From: Candidatus Poseidoniaceae archaeon
GTDB lineage: Archaea; Thermoplasmatota; Poseidoniia; Poseidoniales; Poseidoniaceae
DNA length: 64,000 bases
Reading direction: 5' to 3'
NCBI GenBank assembly: GCA_030747695.1
Contig: JASLKG010000008.1
Coordinates: 1-64,000 of the forward strand
The stretch's first letter is position 1. Each line of letters starts with the position of its first letter. The notes under the pieces are model-generated. The model worked only from the letters and a program-made list of their open reading frames with translations. It was not told where the DNA came from and did no database searches. The position numbers were made by a program, and so were the translations under genes. Positions 53,790-63,310 of the stretch are shown piece after piece.

Positions 53790-54416
53790 ATGTCACCCCA
53801 AGGTCAGATGTCGTGGAAAGACTCGGTGGTCGATTGGTTCGAAGGCTTTGGTTCTATGAGTTTAGGAGCAATGTCATTCACAGAAGCCATAATCCAACCT
53901 GTCCCCCCAGATTTACTCTTCTTACCAATGCTCGTTAACGCACAAGGAGATAGTGAACTTGTAATTTGGCTATGGCTAGTAATCACAATCACAAGTGTAT
54001 TAGGGAGTTTAGTTGGATACTGGATTGGGAAAAAATGGGGGCGCAGCCTATTGGATAAATTTGGCGGTAACAAACATCTTGTGAAAATAGAAGCCTTAAC
54101 TGAGAGATATGGCACTCTTGGAATTTTCATTGCTGCTTTCTCACCTATACCCTACAAAGTGTTTGGATGGGCAGCTGGGATGGGTGAAATGCACCTCAAA
54201 CCCTTCATTGTTGCTGGATTAGTTGGAAGAGGTTTGAGATTTGGATTGGAAGCAATACTAATAGGATTTTACGGGCAAAAGGCTCTAGACGCAATATGGT
54301 GGATACTTGACCATGAAATGCTTATTGGAATTCTTCTAATGGTGTGCTTAGTTGCAGCATGGTTCAGTCTTCGTTGGTGGAAAGGGTTGACTGTCAACCC
54401 CAACATTCATGAATAG
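53790..54416 (+). CDS. VTT-domain (DedA/YqaA-like) membrane protein
   Basis: 208 aa with an N-terminal re-entrant-like hydrophobic segment (SFTEAIIQPVPPDLLFLPML), a helix (IWLWLVITITSVLGSLVGYWIG), the family segment (YGTLGIFIAAFSPIPYKVFGWAAG) and two C-terminal helices. The 'SPIPYKVF..AAG' motif is characteristic of YqaA-type VTT proteins, which are related to lipid scramblases and DedA transporters. The substrate is unknown. ATG 53790 is used; ATG 53808 is a second candidate. A tRNA-Glu follows 23 bases after the stop. Confidence 0.85.
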   Translation: MSPQGQMSWKDSVVDWFEGFGSMSLGAMSFTEAIIQPVPPDLLFLPMLVNAQGDSELVIWLWLVITITSVLGSLVGYWIGKKWGRSLLDKFGGNKHLVKIEALTERYGTLGIFIAAFSPIPYKVFGWAAGMGEMHLKPFIVAGLVGRGLRFGLEAILIGFYGQKALDAIWWILDHEMLIGILLMVCLVAAWFSLRWWKGLTVNPNIHE

Positions 54417-54439
54417 CCGATGACGGGCAAGAGGTATCT

Positions 54440-54512
54440 GCTTGTGTGGTGTAGTGGTCCATCATTTCGGGTTTTCATTCCGGCGACCCGGGTTCAAATC
54501 CCGGCACGAGCA
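54440..54512 (+). tRNA. tRNA-Glu (TTC)
   Basis: Acceptor GCTTGTG (54440-54446) pairs with CACGAGC (54505-54511) including one G-U, discriminator A 54512, no encoded CCA. Anticodon stem TCGGG/TCCGG (two wobble pairs) with loop TTTTCAT and anticodon TTC at 54474-54476. T arm CCGGG-TTCAAAT-CCCGG. No intron. The sequence agrees with archaeal tRNA-Glu (GGTGTAGT D-arm). Confidence 0.93.
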
Positions 54513-54537
54513 CTCTGTTTTTATCAGAAAGTGTGAT

Positions 54538-54813
54538 TTAAGTTCTATTCAAATATCGTTGGGTTTCTTCAAACCCACCAATATACATTGGCTGCTCTCC
54601 GCGATTATCTATTACTACAGGTACTGTACGATGACCAGTTTCTTCAACAACTGCAGACCTTACTCCAGGCTCATTACTAAAATTAATTTCATGGAAGGAG
54701 AGTCCCTTCGATTCAAGTAAGCGCTTTACTGCCTCGCAATATGAACAAAAGTCCGAAGAATATACTATAAAATCCATATTTGAGGCACGTGCATCATTTA
54801 CTATACGACTCAT
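54538..54813 (-). CDS. Glutaredoxin-like thiol-disulfide protein
   Basis: About 91 aa with thioredoxin fold and active site CSYC (SSDFCSYCEAVKRLL), cis-Pro in TVPVV, and the GG-containing substrate-binding end (YIGGFEET). It is expected to reduce protein or glutathione-type disulfides in the cytosol. ATG 54813 is chosen because GGTGAT ends 6 bases upstream; the frame opens further upstream at 54837. It lies 11 to 35 bases downstream of the GHMP kinase on the same strand. Confidence 0.9.
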   Translation of the reverse strand: MSRIVNDARASNMDFIVYSSDFCSYCEAVKRLLESKGLSFHEINFSNEPGVRSAVVEETGHRTVPVVIDNRGEQPMYIGGFEETQRYLNRT

Positions 54814-54848
54814 TTTCTCATCACCTAATAATTTCAATAATTTGATGG

Positions 54849-55664
54849 TTAATCATCACTGTAGATTAATCCCTCACGATCAATTTTCCAATCTAATTCG
54901 TCCCATGATAGTCTAGCTCTTGTAGCATCTGGGTTACGTGATATTATTCCCACATACCCACCGGCTGCTGCACCCATGCCTTTCCATGCCAAAACTTCTG
55001 ACATCGTTTCTAATTCCAAATATGGTTCGTTTAGTTCTGGATTCAATTTCCCTACAGCATTGGTATAATTTTTCATTGATTCACACACATTATACCTGTC
55101 ATCTCGTTGAACAGCTGTTGCCATATCTCTTCCACTTTGTCTGATCTCCATCAGATGAGGTAGAACTTCATCATATCTGTCCCATACATTGCGATGTAAA
55201 TCTCCAGATACATGTCGTATACCTGTATCTGCTAAAATAAGATGGTTTTCTATCCATTTTTCAAATGAAGGTGGCGGAGATAGTTGCAATCTCTCAACAT
55301 CTTCCCCGATAAATTTCAAATGTTGAATTCCACCATACTTTGCCGCCCATTGATCTTGTCTACCGCCGTGGTTACCCAATAATCTCTCAAATTGATATGC
55401 TAATTCTTCGCAGTTATTTTCACCTTTAATTGCCGCCATTAATGCAACATTGATTGCACCTGTCGTGCCTAGACCAGATCCAATTGGTACTTCGCTAGAA
55501 TATGAAGCCGATAAATGACCATCGTCACTCACATCTACAGAAGCAAATGCATACTTGTTAATTGCAATATTTACTACTTCGCCACCAACTCTCTGGCAAA
55601 ACGGAGGAGCGTCTGACCATCCGCCTGCCAAGTCAATCCTAACTGGCGCCCGATAGCCTCCCAT
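54849..55664 (-). CDS. GHMP-family sugar kinase (heptose/fucose kinase-like)
   Basis: 271 aa. The GHMP N-terminal motif is APVRIDLAGGWSD, the ATP-binding motif 2 is PIGSGLGTTGAINVA (usual form GLGSSGA), and the third motif is KGMGAAAGGYVG near residue 235. The RIDLAGGWSD form is seen in D-glycero-D-manno-heptose-7-phosphate kinase and L-fucokinase-like proteins, which suggests a sugar or sugar-phosphate substrate, perhaps for surface glycans. At 271 aa it is somewhat short for HddA (about 330-350). The true start could be earlier, but ATG 55664 precedes the first motif properly. Confidence 0.83.
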   Translation of the reverse strand: MGGYRAPVRIDLAGGWSDAPPFCQRVGGEVVNIAINKYAFASVDVSDDGHLSASYSSEVPIGSGLGTTGAINVALMAAIKGENNCEELAYQFERLLGNHGGRQDQWAAKYGGIQHLKFIGEDVERLQLSPPPSFEKWIENHLILADTGIRHVSGDLHRNVWDRYDEVLPHLMEIRQSGRDMATAVQRDDRYNVCESMKNYTNAVGKLNPELNEPYLELETMSEVLAWKGMGAAAGGYVGIISRNPDATRARLSWDELDWKIDREGLIYSDD

Positions 55665-55745
55665 ACTAGGCCCAAAATGTACTTCCTTAAGGCTACTATC
55701 TATGAATTGTTATGATTTGAAATATCTAATTGAAAATTTAAATTT

Positions 55746-56336
55746 TCAATTGATATTTTCAGCAATATTTCTTAGCCATTCTTTTACTGAAAAATGAAAT
55801 TCAATTGGAATCATGTGGCCTTTACTATGTTGGATTTTTGTAACTTCCCAATCTGAATCTTCGAATATTCTTGCTATTTCTTTGCCATCTTCTACTGAAA
55901 CTCGGTGATCTCTCTCGCCATGCATCCAAAGCAATTTTTGTTTTGGTAGTTCTTGTAACCTATGCCTCAATTCCAACGGCCTAACTACTCTAGTACTGAT
56001 TGCAATAATGCCAATGACTTCAAAATCTAGTTGCAATAATTCTTGTGCTATCGCTCCGCCTTGTGAAAAACCCCCAACTACAATTTCTCCGCCGGGTATT
56101 TCTTTTTCCAATTTGTACAATGAGATATCTACATCCTTCAACTCATTCGCTGATAAATTTCTCCTTCCAGGCTCCTCCTCTGAATCATATCTCCACCAGG
56201 AATATCCTCGAGAAGGATGTTCAAAATTAGCTTCAGGCACCAAAAGGCCCCATCCCTCTGGAAGTATCTTTTCTGCAAATGGACGCATCATTTCAGCAGT
56301 CCCTGTCATCCCATGTAACATAACCAGGGTTGGCAT
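55746..56336 (-). CDS. Carboxylesterase/phospholipase-type alpha/beta hydrolase
   Basis: 196 aa. It has the LHGMTGT oxyanion region, nucleophile elbow GGFSQGG (Ser), acid in GERDHRV and the catalytic His in SKGHMIP. This is the compact, cap-less esterase type (YpfH/acyl-protein-thioesterase-like) acting on small esters in the cytosol. No signal peptide. The upstream lipoprotein gene ends 10 bases before its start on the same strand, so they may share a transcript. Confidence 0.88.
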   Translation of the reverse strand: MPTLVMLHGMTGTAEMMRPFAEKILPEGWGLLVPEANFEHPSRGYSWWRYDSEEEPGRRNLSANELKDVDISLYKLEKEIPGGEIVVGGFSQGGAIAQELLQLDFEVIGIIAISTRVVRPLELRHRLQELPKQKLLWMHGERDHRVSVEDGKEIARIFEDSDWEVTKIQHSKGHMIPIEFHFSVKEWLRNIAENIN

Positions 56337-56346
56337 AGAAGCACAC

Positions 56347-57285
56347 TCACAGCGTCCACTTATTTTCTATTCCGCCTGCAATCATGAAGTGAATTGAACT
56401 TTGACCGCCTGTGAGAGTTACTTCCAATGTATATTCATCTGTCCTGCTTGGTATTGTCGCTAACTCTTGCGATTGTGTTCCCGGCGTATATTGTCGAGAG
56501 AGTACACTATTTCCAGCATGGTCCTTTATTGAAAGAGTACCGCTTCCACCTTGAACAAAGGCAGCATCAATGTAGAAAACATAGTAATTGAAATCTATAC
56601 CTGAAGGATGACCGCTATCAACAAATGTATCTGTAAGTTCACCATCAACTGGTCCTTCGAAATACCTATCTTTCAGATCAGTAGCACGAATAAACCATAC
56701 GTCTCCGCTGTAATCATTCCCAGTATCCGTTAATGACATTCTGAATTGTAGATCTCCTTCCTGATTTCTCCATTCAAAAAGATCGATAAATCCAAAGTCC
56801 CCACCAAAATGGTACAATAAACTATGTCCTGAATCACTATCTGCTTCCACAACAGCCTTACCGTCAATAGAACCCACAGTCTGAGCAAACCAATGTTCAC
56901 CTAACAAATCAAATTCCCAAGTATCCCCATAATTCCATGGGAAATTGAAGACATGTTGTGGTTCCCCATTTTCATATACTGCCAAATCATCAATTATAAT
57001 GCGTCCCAGAAAAGGATTATGGTTGATTACTGCATGTCTTTGGGCTTCTCTTTCTGACGATATCCCTAACATATACTGTCCTTCTCCATGATTTATTTCA
57101 GTTACAACTAGACGTGCTGTATCTTCGCCAAACTGGGGTGTTTCAAATGTATAGAGCCACCAATCACCAATTTGCCAACCGGGGGATTCTAGCACAACAC
57201 CTTCGAGATTTTCTGAATCATCAGAACCTATACAACCCGAAAGTGTTACTGATAGCAGCAACACCGCTATTAGGACTGTTCGCAT
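56347..57285 (-). CDS. Predicted lipoprotein
   Basis: 312 aa with a lipoprotein signal peptide (MRTVLIAVLLLSVTLSGC, lipobox LSGC, Cys about residue 18) then an acidic stretch and a beta-rich domain with many Trp/Tyr (QIGDWWLYTFETP, WNYGDTWEFDLLG). The C-terminal ~70 residues look like a small jelly-roll/Ig-like module ('YTLEVTLTGGQSSIHF'). It is expected on the outer face of the membrane. No named family is recognised. Confidence 0.8.
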   Translation of the reverse strand: MRTVLIAVLLLSVTLSGCIGSDDSENLEGVVLESPGWQIGDWWLYTFETPQFGEDTARLVVTEINHGEGQYMLGISSEREAQRHAVINHNPFLGRIIIDDLAVYENGEPQHVFNFPWNYGDTWEFDLLGEHWFAQTVGSIDGKAVVEADSDSGHSLLYHFGGDFGFIDLFEWRNQEGDLQFRMSLTDTGNDYSGDVWFIRATDLKDRYFEGPVDGELTDTFVDSGHPSGIDFNYYVFYIDAAFVQGGSGTLSIKDHAGNSVLSRQYTPGTQSQELATIPSRTDEYTLEVTLTGGQSSIHFMIAGGIENKWTL

Positions 57286-57324
57286 TGTCTTACCGTAGAA
57301 GACATTCGTCTTGAGTTCACCGCT

Positions 57325-59427
57325 TCAAAACCAGCCGCTAATTGTCAGACTTGGTGCAATAACTACTGCAACAATACTCATCAATTTAATTAGAATATTT
57401 AGTGACGGGCCGCTTGTATCCTTGAAGGGATCGCCTATAGTATCTCCAATTACTGCTGCGTCATGTGCTGCATCTCCTTTCTCTGCACCTTTGATATGCC
57501 CTTGCTCAATAGCTTTCTTTGCATTATCCCAAGCTCCACCTGCGTTAGCCATGAATAGCGCCATAAGAACTCCTGTGACAAGAGATCCTGCTAACAGGCC
57601 TCCTAAGGCAGGAGCTCCTAGTGCATAACCTACACAAACCGGCGCAATTATTGCAACAACACCTGGTGCACGCATTTCTCTAAGCGCTGCAGTTGTGGAA
57701 ATTTCTATGCACTTTGCACTATCTGGTTTAACTCCTTCTTTACCTTCAAGTAATCCATCAATCTCCTTGAATTGCCTACGTATTTCAGTAACCATTTCAT
57801 TCGCCGCTTTACCAACCGATGTCATTGTCATAGCAGCTACCACAAATGGTAGTGCGCCACCAATTAATAATCCGATTACAACTTTTGGATCTGAAAGAGC
57901 AAGTTGCGATAAGTTAAGATCTGCTGCTGCTGAATATGCTGCGAAAAGTGCGAGGGCAGTTAATGCAGCACTACCAATTGCAAATCCTTTACCGATTGCA
58001 GCAGTCGTGTTGCCAATTGAATCTAGACCATCAGTTATTTCACGGACATCCTTGCCAAGGCCACTCATTTCAGCGATACCACCAGCATTGTCTGCCACAG
58101 GGCCATATGCATCAACAGTCATGGTAACGCCAACTGTAGCAAGCATCCCCATTGCAGCCATAGCAATCCCATACAACCCAAATTCGGGCATATAGCCTCC
58201 AATGTCATCACTACTATGGCCTTCCATCATGAAATGATTTGCACCAAAAATACCGATACAAATCAGGATTATTGGAATGAATGTAGACATCATTCCAACT
58301 GAAAGTCCAGCTATTGCATTTGTAGCAGGCCCGGTTTTGGACATCTGCCCAATATGAGGTATTGCCTTTGTCTTGAATCCCATTACATCTTCAATTCCAG
58401 TATAATATTCAGTAACCAAACCAATCATTATCCCAACAATTGATCCGATTATTACAGCAATCATTGGTTCTGTACCAGTTGATAATTCCATCATATCTAT
58501 TCCAAACCATCCAACGACCCAAAATAGCCCTGCACCAATAAACGTAGTATTACGTAGTGCTGCTCCAGGCTCACTATTCTTTAGTAACTCCATTGAGAAC
58601 ACTCCTACAAGTGATGCTAAATAACCGATTAATCCCAGGAATATAGGGAGTATGACATAATCTGCATTCATTGCGGAACTAGAGTCTGCAATTACCATTG
58701 CAGCAATTATACTTCCAACAAATGATTCGAATATATCTGCGCCCATTCCAGCAACATCGCCAACGTTATCTCCTACATTGTCGGCAATTACACCAGGATT
58801 ACGAGGGTCATCTTCAGGTATACCTGCTTCGACCTTGCCCACTAAATCTGCTCCAACATCAGCAGCTTTGGTGTATATACCACCGCCAACACGTGCAAAC
58901 AAAGCAATAGATGATGCACCCATTCCAAATCCTGCAGCATGGGTAATGTTTGTAGCACCTTCATCTCCTGCTCCAAAGAAATAAGCCACCAATGAGATAC
59001 CTAGCAGACCTAGGCCTCCAACTGACAATCCCATAACTGCTCCCCCATTATATGAAACTGCTAAGGCCTCTGCTTGACCGCCATTTTGTGCAGCCATTGC
59101 TGTACGCCCATTGGCTGCTGTTGCAGCCTTCATGCCAGAAAGTCCGGCAAGTACGCTAGCCACAGCACCACCTAAGAATGCTAATGCGGTGAGATGTCCA
59201 TCTGTTTCGGTTACAAAATAAAGTAAAACTGCAACTACGGCAACAAATATTGACAGAACTCTATATTCGGCCTTCAAAAAAGCCATGGCTCCATCTTGAA
59301 TCTGTTTTGTAATATCCGCCACAGTGGGGTCATCTATTTTCATACTTGTCACTTTGTTGTACAACATTGCAGCAATAACTAATCCAACTAGAGAAACTAT
59401 TACTGCGATTAATGCAATATCCATCAT
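57325..59427 (-). CDS. hppA: Membrane-bound ion-translocating pyrophosphatase, K+-dependent type
   Basis: About 700 aa and 16 helices, as the family. The pyrophosphate-binding motifs include [54 protein letters not shown] and [14 protein letters not shown]. The selectivity signature reads [19 protein letters not shown], with Ala (not Lys) at the position that makes K+-independent forms independent; this predicts K+ dependence. Whether it pumps H+ or Na+ cannot be read with confidence. It couples PPi hydrolysis to ion export. ATG 59427 is chosen because AGGTG lies 6 bases upstream; GTG 59436 is rejected. Confidence 0.95.
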   Translation of the reverse strand: MMDIALIAVIVSLVGLVIAAMLYNKVTSMKIDDPTVADITKQIQDGAMAFLKAEYRVLSIFVAVVAVLLYFVTETDGHLTALAFLGGAVASVLAGLSGMKAATAANGRTAMAAQNGGQAEALAVSYNGGAVMGLSVGGLGLLGISLVAYFFGAGDEGATNITHAAGFGMGASSIALFARVGGGIYTKAADVGADLVGKVEAGIPEDDPRNPGVIADNVGDNVGDVAGMGADIFESFVGSIIAAMVIADSSSAMNADYVILPIFLGLIGYLASLVGVFSMELLKNSEPGAALRNTTFIGAGLFWVVGWFGIDMMELSTGTEPMIAVIIGSIVGIMIGLVTEYYTGIEDVMGFKTKAIPHIGQMSKTGPATNAIAGLSVGMMSTFIPIILICIGIFGANHFMMEGHSSDDIGGYMPEFGLYGIAMAAMGMLATVGVTMTVDAYGPVADNAGGIAEMSGLGKDVREITDGLDSIGNTTAAIGKGFAIGSAALTALALFAAYSAAADLNLSQLALSDPKVVIGLLIGGALPFVVAAMTMTSVGKAANEMVTEIRRQFKEIDGLLEGKEGVKPDSAKCIEISTTAALREMRAPGVVAIIAPVCVGYALGAPALGGLLAGSLVTGVLMALFMANAGGAWDNAKKAIEQGHIKGAEKGDAAHDAAVIGDTIGDPFKDTSGPSLNILIKLMSIVAVVIAPSLTISGWF

Positions 59428-59508
59428 ACTATACACCTGTTGCCCGCCGACCTAAGTCCCCTTCATAAGGACATCCCTAGAGAAATCGACCCCGTTGTGC
59501 GTTTATCG

Positions 59509-59727
59509 TCATTCGACAGTGTAGCCGACATCAACAATTACACCCCGTAAAACACCTTCTTCGACGCCTTTCGAAGTCACAATTACTTGGCTTTCATCAG
59601 ATGATGCATTTACCTTTTTCACGCCTTTTATTGAATTTAACGCGGTTGTTATCTTTCTCTCACAAGCACCACAACCCATCCCCTTTACTTTGAATTCATG
59701 AATTACGGATTTAGAGAATAGGCCCAT
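59509..59727 (-). CDS. Heavy-metal-associated (HMA) domain protein
   Basis: About 72 aa with the copper/metal-binding motif GMGCGAC (GMxCxxC) in a ferredoxin-like HMA fold. It ends ...DVGYTVE, as many CopZ-like chaperones do. It probably delivers Cu(I) or another soft metal; no P-type ATPase is adjacent. ATG 59727 is used; the frame also opens with GTG at 59748. It is divergent from the NifU-like gene. Confidence 0.82.
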   Translation of the reverse strand: MGLFSKSVIHEFKVKGMGCGACERKITTALNSIKGVKKVNASSDESQVIVTSKGVEEGVLRGVIVDVGYTVE

Positions 59728-59771
59728 AAACTTCCCACTTTGCGACACTTCTTGAATGCAATGGTTGAAAA

Positions 59772-60098
59772 ATGAAAGTTATGACAGAAGAAACAATGGG
59801 AATTACTCCGGAAGAAGTTCTAGCCGAAATCGGACCAGTTCAAGAGATTCTTGATGCCCATGATGGCATAGTCAATGTTATTGATACCTCTAATGGTATT
59901 GTGATGATGTCCTTAGATGGCGGATGTATTGGATGTTCATCTACCCCAATGACTGCTATGCAAATATATTATTCATTAAAGAAATTGGATTCTGTAGAAG
60001 ATGTTGTATTCGTAAATGGAGAATTACCAGAATACATGCGCACATTTATTGATCAAAAAATGGCAGATGAAGGAAGTAAACAAGGCGAAATTGTTTGA
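59772..60098 (+). CDS. NifU-like C-terminal-domain protein (Fe-S scaffold)
   Basis: 108 aa. The region SLDGGCIGCSSTPMT corresponds to the LxGxCxxCxxS cluster-binding motif of Nfu/NifU C-terminal domains. The two Cys are present. Its role is expected to be transfer of [4Fe-4S] clusters to apoproteins. Divergent from the HMA gene; the stop abuts the stop of the small membrane protein gene. Confidence 0.88.
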   Translation: MKVMTEETMGITPEEVLAEIGPVQEILDAHDGIVNVIDTSNGIVMMSLDGGCIGCSSTPMTAMQIYYSLKKLDSVEDVVFVNGELPEYMRTFIDQKMADEGSKQGEIV

Positions 60099-60428
60099 TT
60101 ATTCTTCTTCGAGATTCTTTCCGATCGTATGAGGATTGGCTCCGAAAGAAAGATTCTCACCTTTGATGTTTAATTTTGCAGCAATTGCAACAATTACACA
60201 TAGTAACGAAAGTGGTTTTGGCAAATAGTTTGACCCCCACAACTCACCACCAGAAAGAGACAACCACCACAAAACAAGCGCTGTCAACAATAGTGAAATC
60301 ATGATGAAATTTTGAGCGATTAATTCAAGCTTTTCTGAACGTGAAAAGGATGCAATAAAAACAAAGAAAAACAATGAGATAAAGCACAATGATTGCGCTA
60401 TTATCTCTATTGTAGCTACTTCGACCAT
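60099..60428 (-). CDS. Small membrane protein, unknown
   Basis: 109 aa with an N-terminal helix (LCFISLFFFVFIASF), two central helices (FIMISLLLTALVLWWLSL and LSLLCVIVAIAAKLNI) and an acidic tail. Not recognised as a family. Its ATG lies 51 bases from the divergent PolX start, so the two share an intergenic promoter region; longer PolX starts would overlap this gene. Confidence 0.6.
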   Translation of the reverse strand: MVEVATIEIIAQSLCFISLFFFVFIASFSRSEKLELIAQNFIMISLLLTALVLWWLSLSGGELWGSNYLPKPLSLLCVIVAIAAKLNIKGENLSFGANPHTIGKNLEEE

Positions 60429-60479
60429 GTTGATGCCAGTAAGCAGGGGTTCTTCAACCCGGTCGGCTGTGGGCCCTAC

Positions 60480-62414
60480 ATGGCAGGCAGTTCGTGGAAG
60501 TTACCAAAGGCGAGACCAAACGGGCCTCCATACTTTAGTCGCAACCAAATTAGTGTGGCACTACATCAAATGGCAGTTCTTCTTGAATTAAGTGGAGCCA
60601 ATATGTTTAGAACACGCTCATACCAAAATGGATCTCGTATTATTGGCTCACTTTCACAAGACCTCGGAGAACTAGTTGTTAGTGGAGAATTGTTCGAACT
60701 AAAAGGCATAGGTAAAGGCTTGGGATCAGCCATTAGTCAAGCAGTAGGAGAGGGGAGATGGCCGGAAGATTGGGTTGATTTACATAATCAAACACCGAGC
60801 GGATTAATTGAGATGCTTGGAATCCCAGGCGTAGGGCCTAAGAAAATCAAAATACTGAATGAAGAATTGGGTGTACAATCTGTTGCTGATTTACAAGAAG
60901 CGTGTGTAAAAAATGAAATCTCTCCCCTGAAAGGTTTTGGTTCTAAAAGTCAACAGAGGATACTAGATGGAATTGACTTATTGGCAAGGTTCTCTGAAAG
61001 AAGAAGACTCGACATAGGTCTACGATATGGTCACACTTTCCTAACAATGATAAATGGACTAAATGGCGTAGAAAAAGCAGAATTAGCAGGATCTGCAAGA
61101 AGGCGTAGAGAAACAATTGGAGATTTAGATATCGTTGCTGCTGTTGAACCGCAAAATGTAGACTCAGTAACACAATCAATTCTGTCAATGAAAGGTATTG
61201 CTGATGTTAAAGGAGCAGGTGATTCTAAAGTCTCAGTTATACTTGATACCTCAATTTTTGAAGATAGTTTTTCTTTGGGCCATCTTGATGCAAATGTACT
61301 TGATGCGATAGGTGGTGATGATTACGAGCAACTTGAAAGTGGAGGCACCATTGATGTGCAAGTAAGATTAGTCCCTCGGCATGTGTTTCCATATACATTG
61401 GCATATTTCACTGGAAGCAAAGAACACAATATAAGAATGCGACAAGTTGCACAAAACAACGGATTAAAGTTAAATGAATTCGGACTAATGCCAGAAACGG
61501 AACTTACAGGTTTAGATGCTGCTGCGACATCATTGCCTGCAACTGATGAAGAGGATATTTATCGACATCTTGGAATGAAATTTGTTACCCCTGAATTACG
61601 TGAGGACATGGGTGAAATTGAAGCATCTGCTTCTGGAAAATTACCTGAATTGGTAACACTCTCTGACATTAAAGGATCACTACACAATCATACCACTATG
61701 TCAGATGGTGAAGCAAGCTTAGAAGAAATGGCAGATGCTGCACAACGCATGGGTTGGTCATGGCTTGGTATTGCCGATCATTCACCTACACTAGTAATAG
61801 CAAATGGAGCAAGTGCTGAGGATCTAATATCACAACACAATAAAATGAATAAATATAACAACAAATGGGAGGAAGATGGTGTTGATTTCAGATTGTTTAG
61901 TGGTGTTGAATCTGACATTCTAGAAGATGGTTCATTGGATCACAGTGATGATGTTCTGTCCAAAATCGATTATGTTGTTGCATCGGTTCATGCAATGGCA
62001 AAATGGAGGGGGCGTGATGAATCACAAAATACAGAAGATTTGCTAAAATGTCTAGACCATCCATCCACAACAGTACTTGGTCATCCAACTGGAAGAATAC
62101 TACAAGGGAGAGATGGATATGAAATTGACATACACACAATACTTGAACATATGTCTGAATTCAATAATGATGGTGTCCTAAAAGCAATCGAGCTTAATGC
62201 ATCCCCGTATAGACTTGACTTAGATTGGAGATTATGTAAGCATGCAAAAGAATTGGGGGTCCCTGTAACCATTAATCCAGATGCTCATTCAATTAGAGGG
62301 CTCGGAGACATCGATTATGGGGTAATGATTGCTAGGAAGGGGTGGCTTGAGAAAGATGATATCCTCAACGCGCTGAGCGCAAGTGAGATGGTAGAGAGGC
62401 TTGGGGTGAATTGA
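60480..62414 (+). CDS. polX: DNA polymerase X family protein with PHP domain
   Basis: About 644 aa. An N-terminal 8-kDa-like HhH region (VALHQMAVLLELSGANMFR...; IPGVGPKKIK) is followed by the polymerase core, with catalytic Asp residues in GDLDIV (about residues 216-221) and GTIDVQV. A C-terminal PHP phosphoesterase domain (from about 399: GSLHNHTTMSDGEASLEEM, GIADHSP, ELNASP, NPDAH) gives 3'-5' exonuclease or AP-endonuclease activity in characterised homologues. It likely serves base-excision/gap repair. ATG 60480 is chosen as the frame's earlier starts overlap the divergent gene and add non-family sequence. Confidence 0.95.
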   Translation: MAGSSWKLPKARPNGPPYFSRNQISVALHQMAVLLELSGANMFRTRSYQNGSRIIGSLSQDLGELVVSGELFELKGIGKGLGSAISQAVGEGRWPEDWVDLHNQTPSGLIEMLGIPGVGPKKIKILNEELGVQSVADLQEACVKNEISPLKGFGSKSQQRILDGIDLLARFSERRRLDIGLRYGHTFLTMINGLNGVEKAELAGSARRRRETIGDLDIVAAVEPQNVDSVTQSILSMKGIADVKGAGDSKVSVILDTSIFEDSFSLGHLDANVLDAIGGDDYEQLESGGTIDVQVRLVPRHVFPYTLAYFTGSKEHNIRMRQVAQNNGLKLNEFGLMPETELTGLDAAATSLPATDEEDIYRHLGMKFVTPELREDMGEIEASASGKLPELVTLSDIKGSLHNHTTMSDGEASLEEMADAAQRMGWSWLGIADHSPTLVIANGASAEDLISQHNKMNKYNNKWEEDGVDFRLFSGVESDILEDGSLDHSDDVLSKIDYVVASVHAMAKWRGRDESQNTEDLLKCLDHPSTTVLGHPTGRILQGRDGYEIDIHTILEHMSEFNNDGVLKAIELNASPYRLDLDWRLCKHAKELGVPVTINPDAHSIRGLGDIDYGVMIARKGWLEKDDILNALSASEMVERLGVN

Positions 62415-62415
62415 T

Positions 62416-62649
62416 ATGCGATTTCTAAGATCATTTGTAATAGGAATCCTATGCTTTTTCCCTGGAACCATTATTGGTTATATTGGATGGTTAGCAACCG
62501 GTTCTGTCGAAGATAACTATTCTTTCCAAGTTGTCTTTTTCTGCAACATAATTCCATTTGGAACTATGATTATCGGATTCTTATGGGCCTGGGCTACTGG
62601 TGCAGAATATAGTGTCACGATGTCTTCTGAGATAAGGGGAGAGATTTAA
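62416..62649 (+). CDS. Small membrane protein between polX and nth
   Basis: 77 aa with two hydrophobic segments (FVIGILCFFPGTIIGYIGWLA and VVFFCNIIPFGTMIIGFLWAWA). It begins 1 base after the polX stop and its TAA overlaps the nth ATG (TAATG), so it is clearly in the operon. No family is recognised. Confidence 0.6.
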   Translation: MRFLRSFVIGILCFFPGTIIGYIGWLATGSVEDNYSFQVVFFCNIIPFGTMIIGFLWAWATGAEYSVTMSSEIRGEI

Positions 62650-63302
62650 TGAAACGTTCAGAAAAAGCCGAACGTATCTTAGACATCTTAGAGGAGTTGT
62701 ATCCTGAAACTCCAATCCCACTTGATCACAATACACCCTATCAATTACTGATAGCAGTACTAATGAGCGCTCAAACAACTGACAAGAAAGTGAATCAGGT
62801 TACGCCTGAATTATTCAAATTAGGAGCAACTCCCGAAGCAATGTCTATGCTAGATGTAAAACAAATCCAATCAATCATTAGAGAAATCGGGTTGGCTCCA
62901 ACGAAGGCACGAAACATACACAGATTATCTGAAATAATTGTTGAAAAACATGGTGGTGAAGTACCACACACTTTCACTGAATTAGAATTATTGCCTGGAG
63001 TGGGGCATAAAACTGCAAGTGTTGTAATGGCTCAGGCATTTGGAATTTCTGCATTCCCAGTTGATACACATATACATCGCCTTGCATCAAGATGGGGTTT
63101 GTCGACTGGTAAGACAGTTGAGCGTACAGAAGCAGATCTCAAGTTTATATTTCCCAAAGATAAATGGAACAAATTACACTTACAAATTATATTCTTTGGA
63201 AGAGAATTCTGTCCTGCGCGTAATCATGATTTGTCCAAGTGTCAAATTTGCTCTTGGACGGCAACAAAAAAAAGGATTGCAGAAGAAGCAAAAAAGCGTT
63301 AA
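62649..63302 (+). CDS. nth: Endonuclease III (DNA glycosylase/AP lyase)
   Basis: 217 aa. The helix-hairpin-helix and catalytic Lys are in LLPGVGHKTASVV, and the catalytic Asp in FPVDTHIHRLASRWG. It excises oxidised pyrimidines and nicks AP sites. The C-terminal iron-sulfur loop has only three Cys, spaced C-x9-C-x2-C (FCPARNHDLSKCQIC), and no fourth Cys before the end, unlike the usual C-x6-C-x2-C-x5-C. A [4Fe-4S] cluster may be absent or differently ligated. It follows the small membrane protein with a 1-base overlap and PolX before that, a base-excision repair cluster. Confidence 0.93.
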   Translation: MKRSEKAERILDILEELYPETPIPLDHNTPYQLLIAVLMSAQTTDKKVNQVTPELFKLGATPEAMSMLDVKQIQSIIREIGLAPTKARNIHRLSEIIVEKHGGEVPHTFTELELLPGVGHKTASVVMAQAFGISAFPVDTHIHRLASRWGLSTGKTVERTEADLKFIFPKDKWNKLHLQIIFFGREFCPARNHDLSKCQICSWTATKKRIAEEAKKR

Positions 63303-63310
63303 GTAAGAAA

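Noticed and set aside
60393-60479. Longer N-terminus for PolX
   Set aside because: It would overlap the start of the divergent membrane-protein gene and adds 29 residues unlike any PolX.
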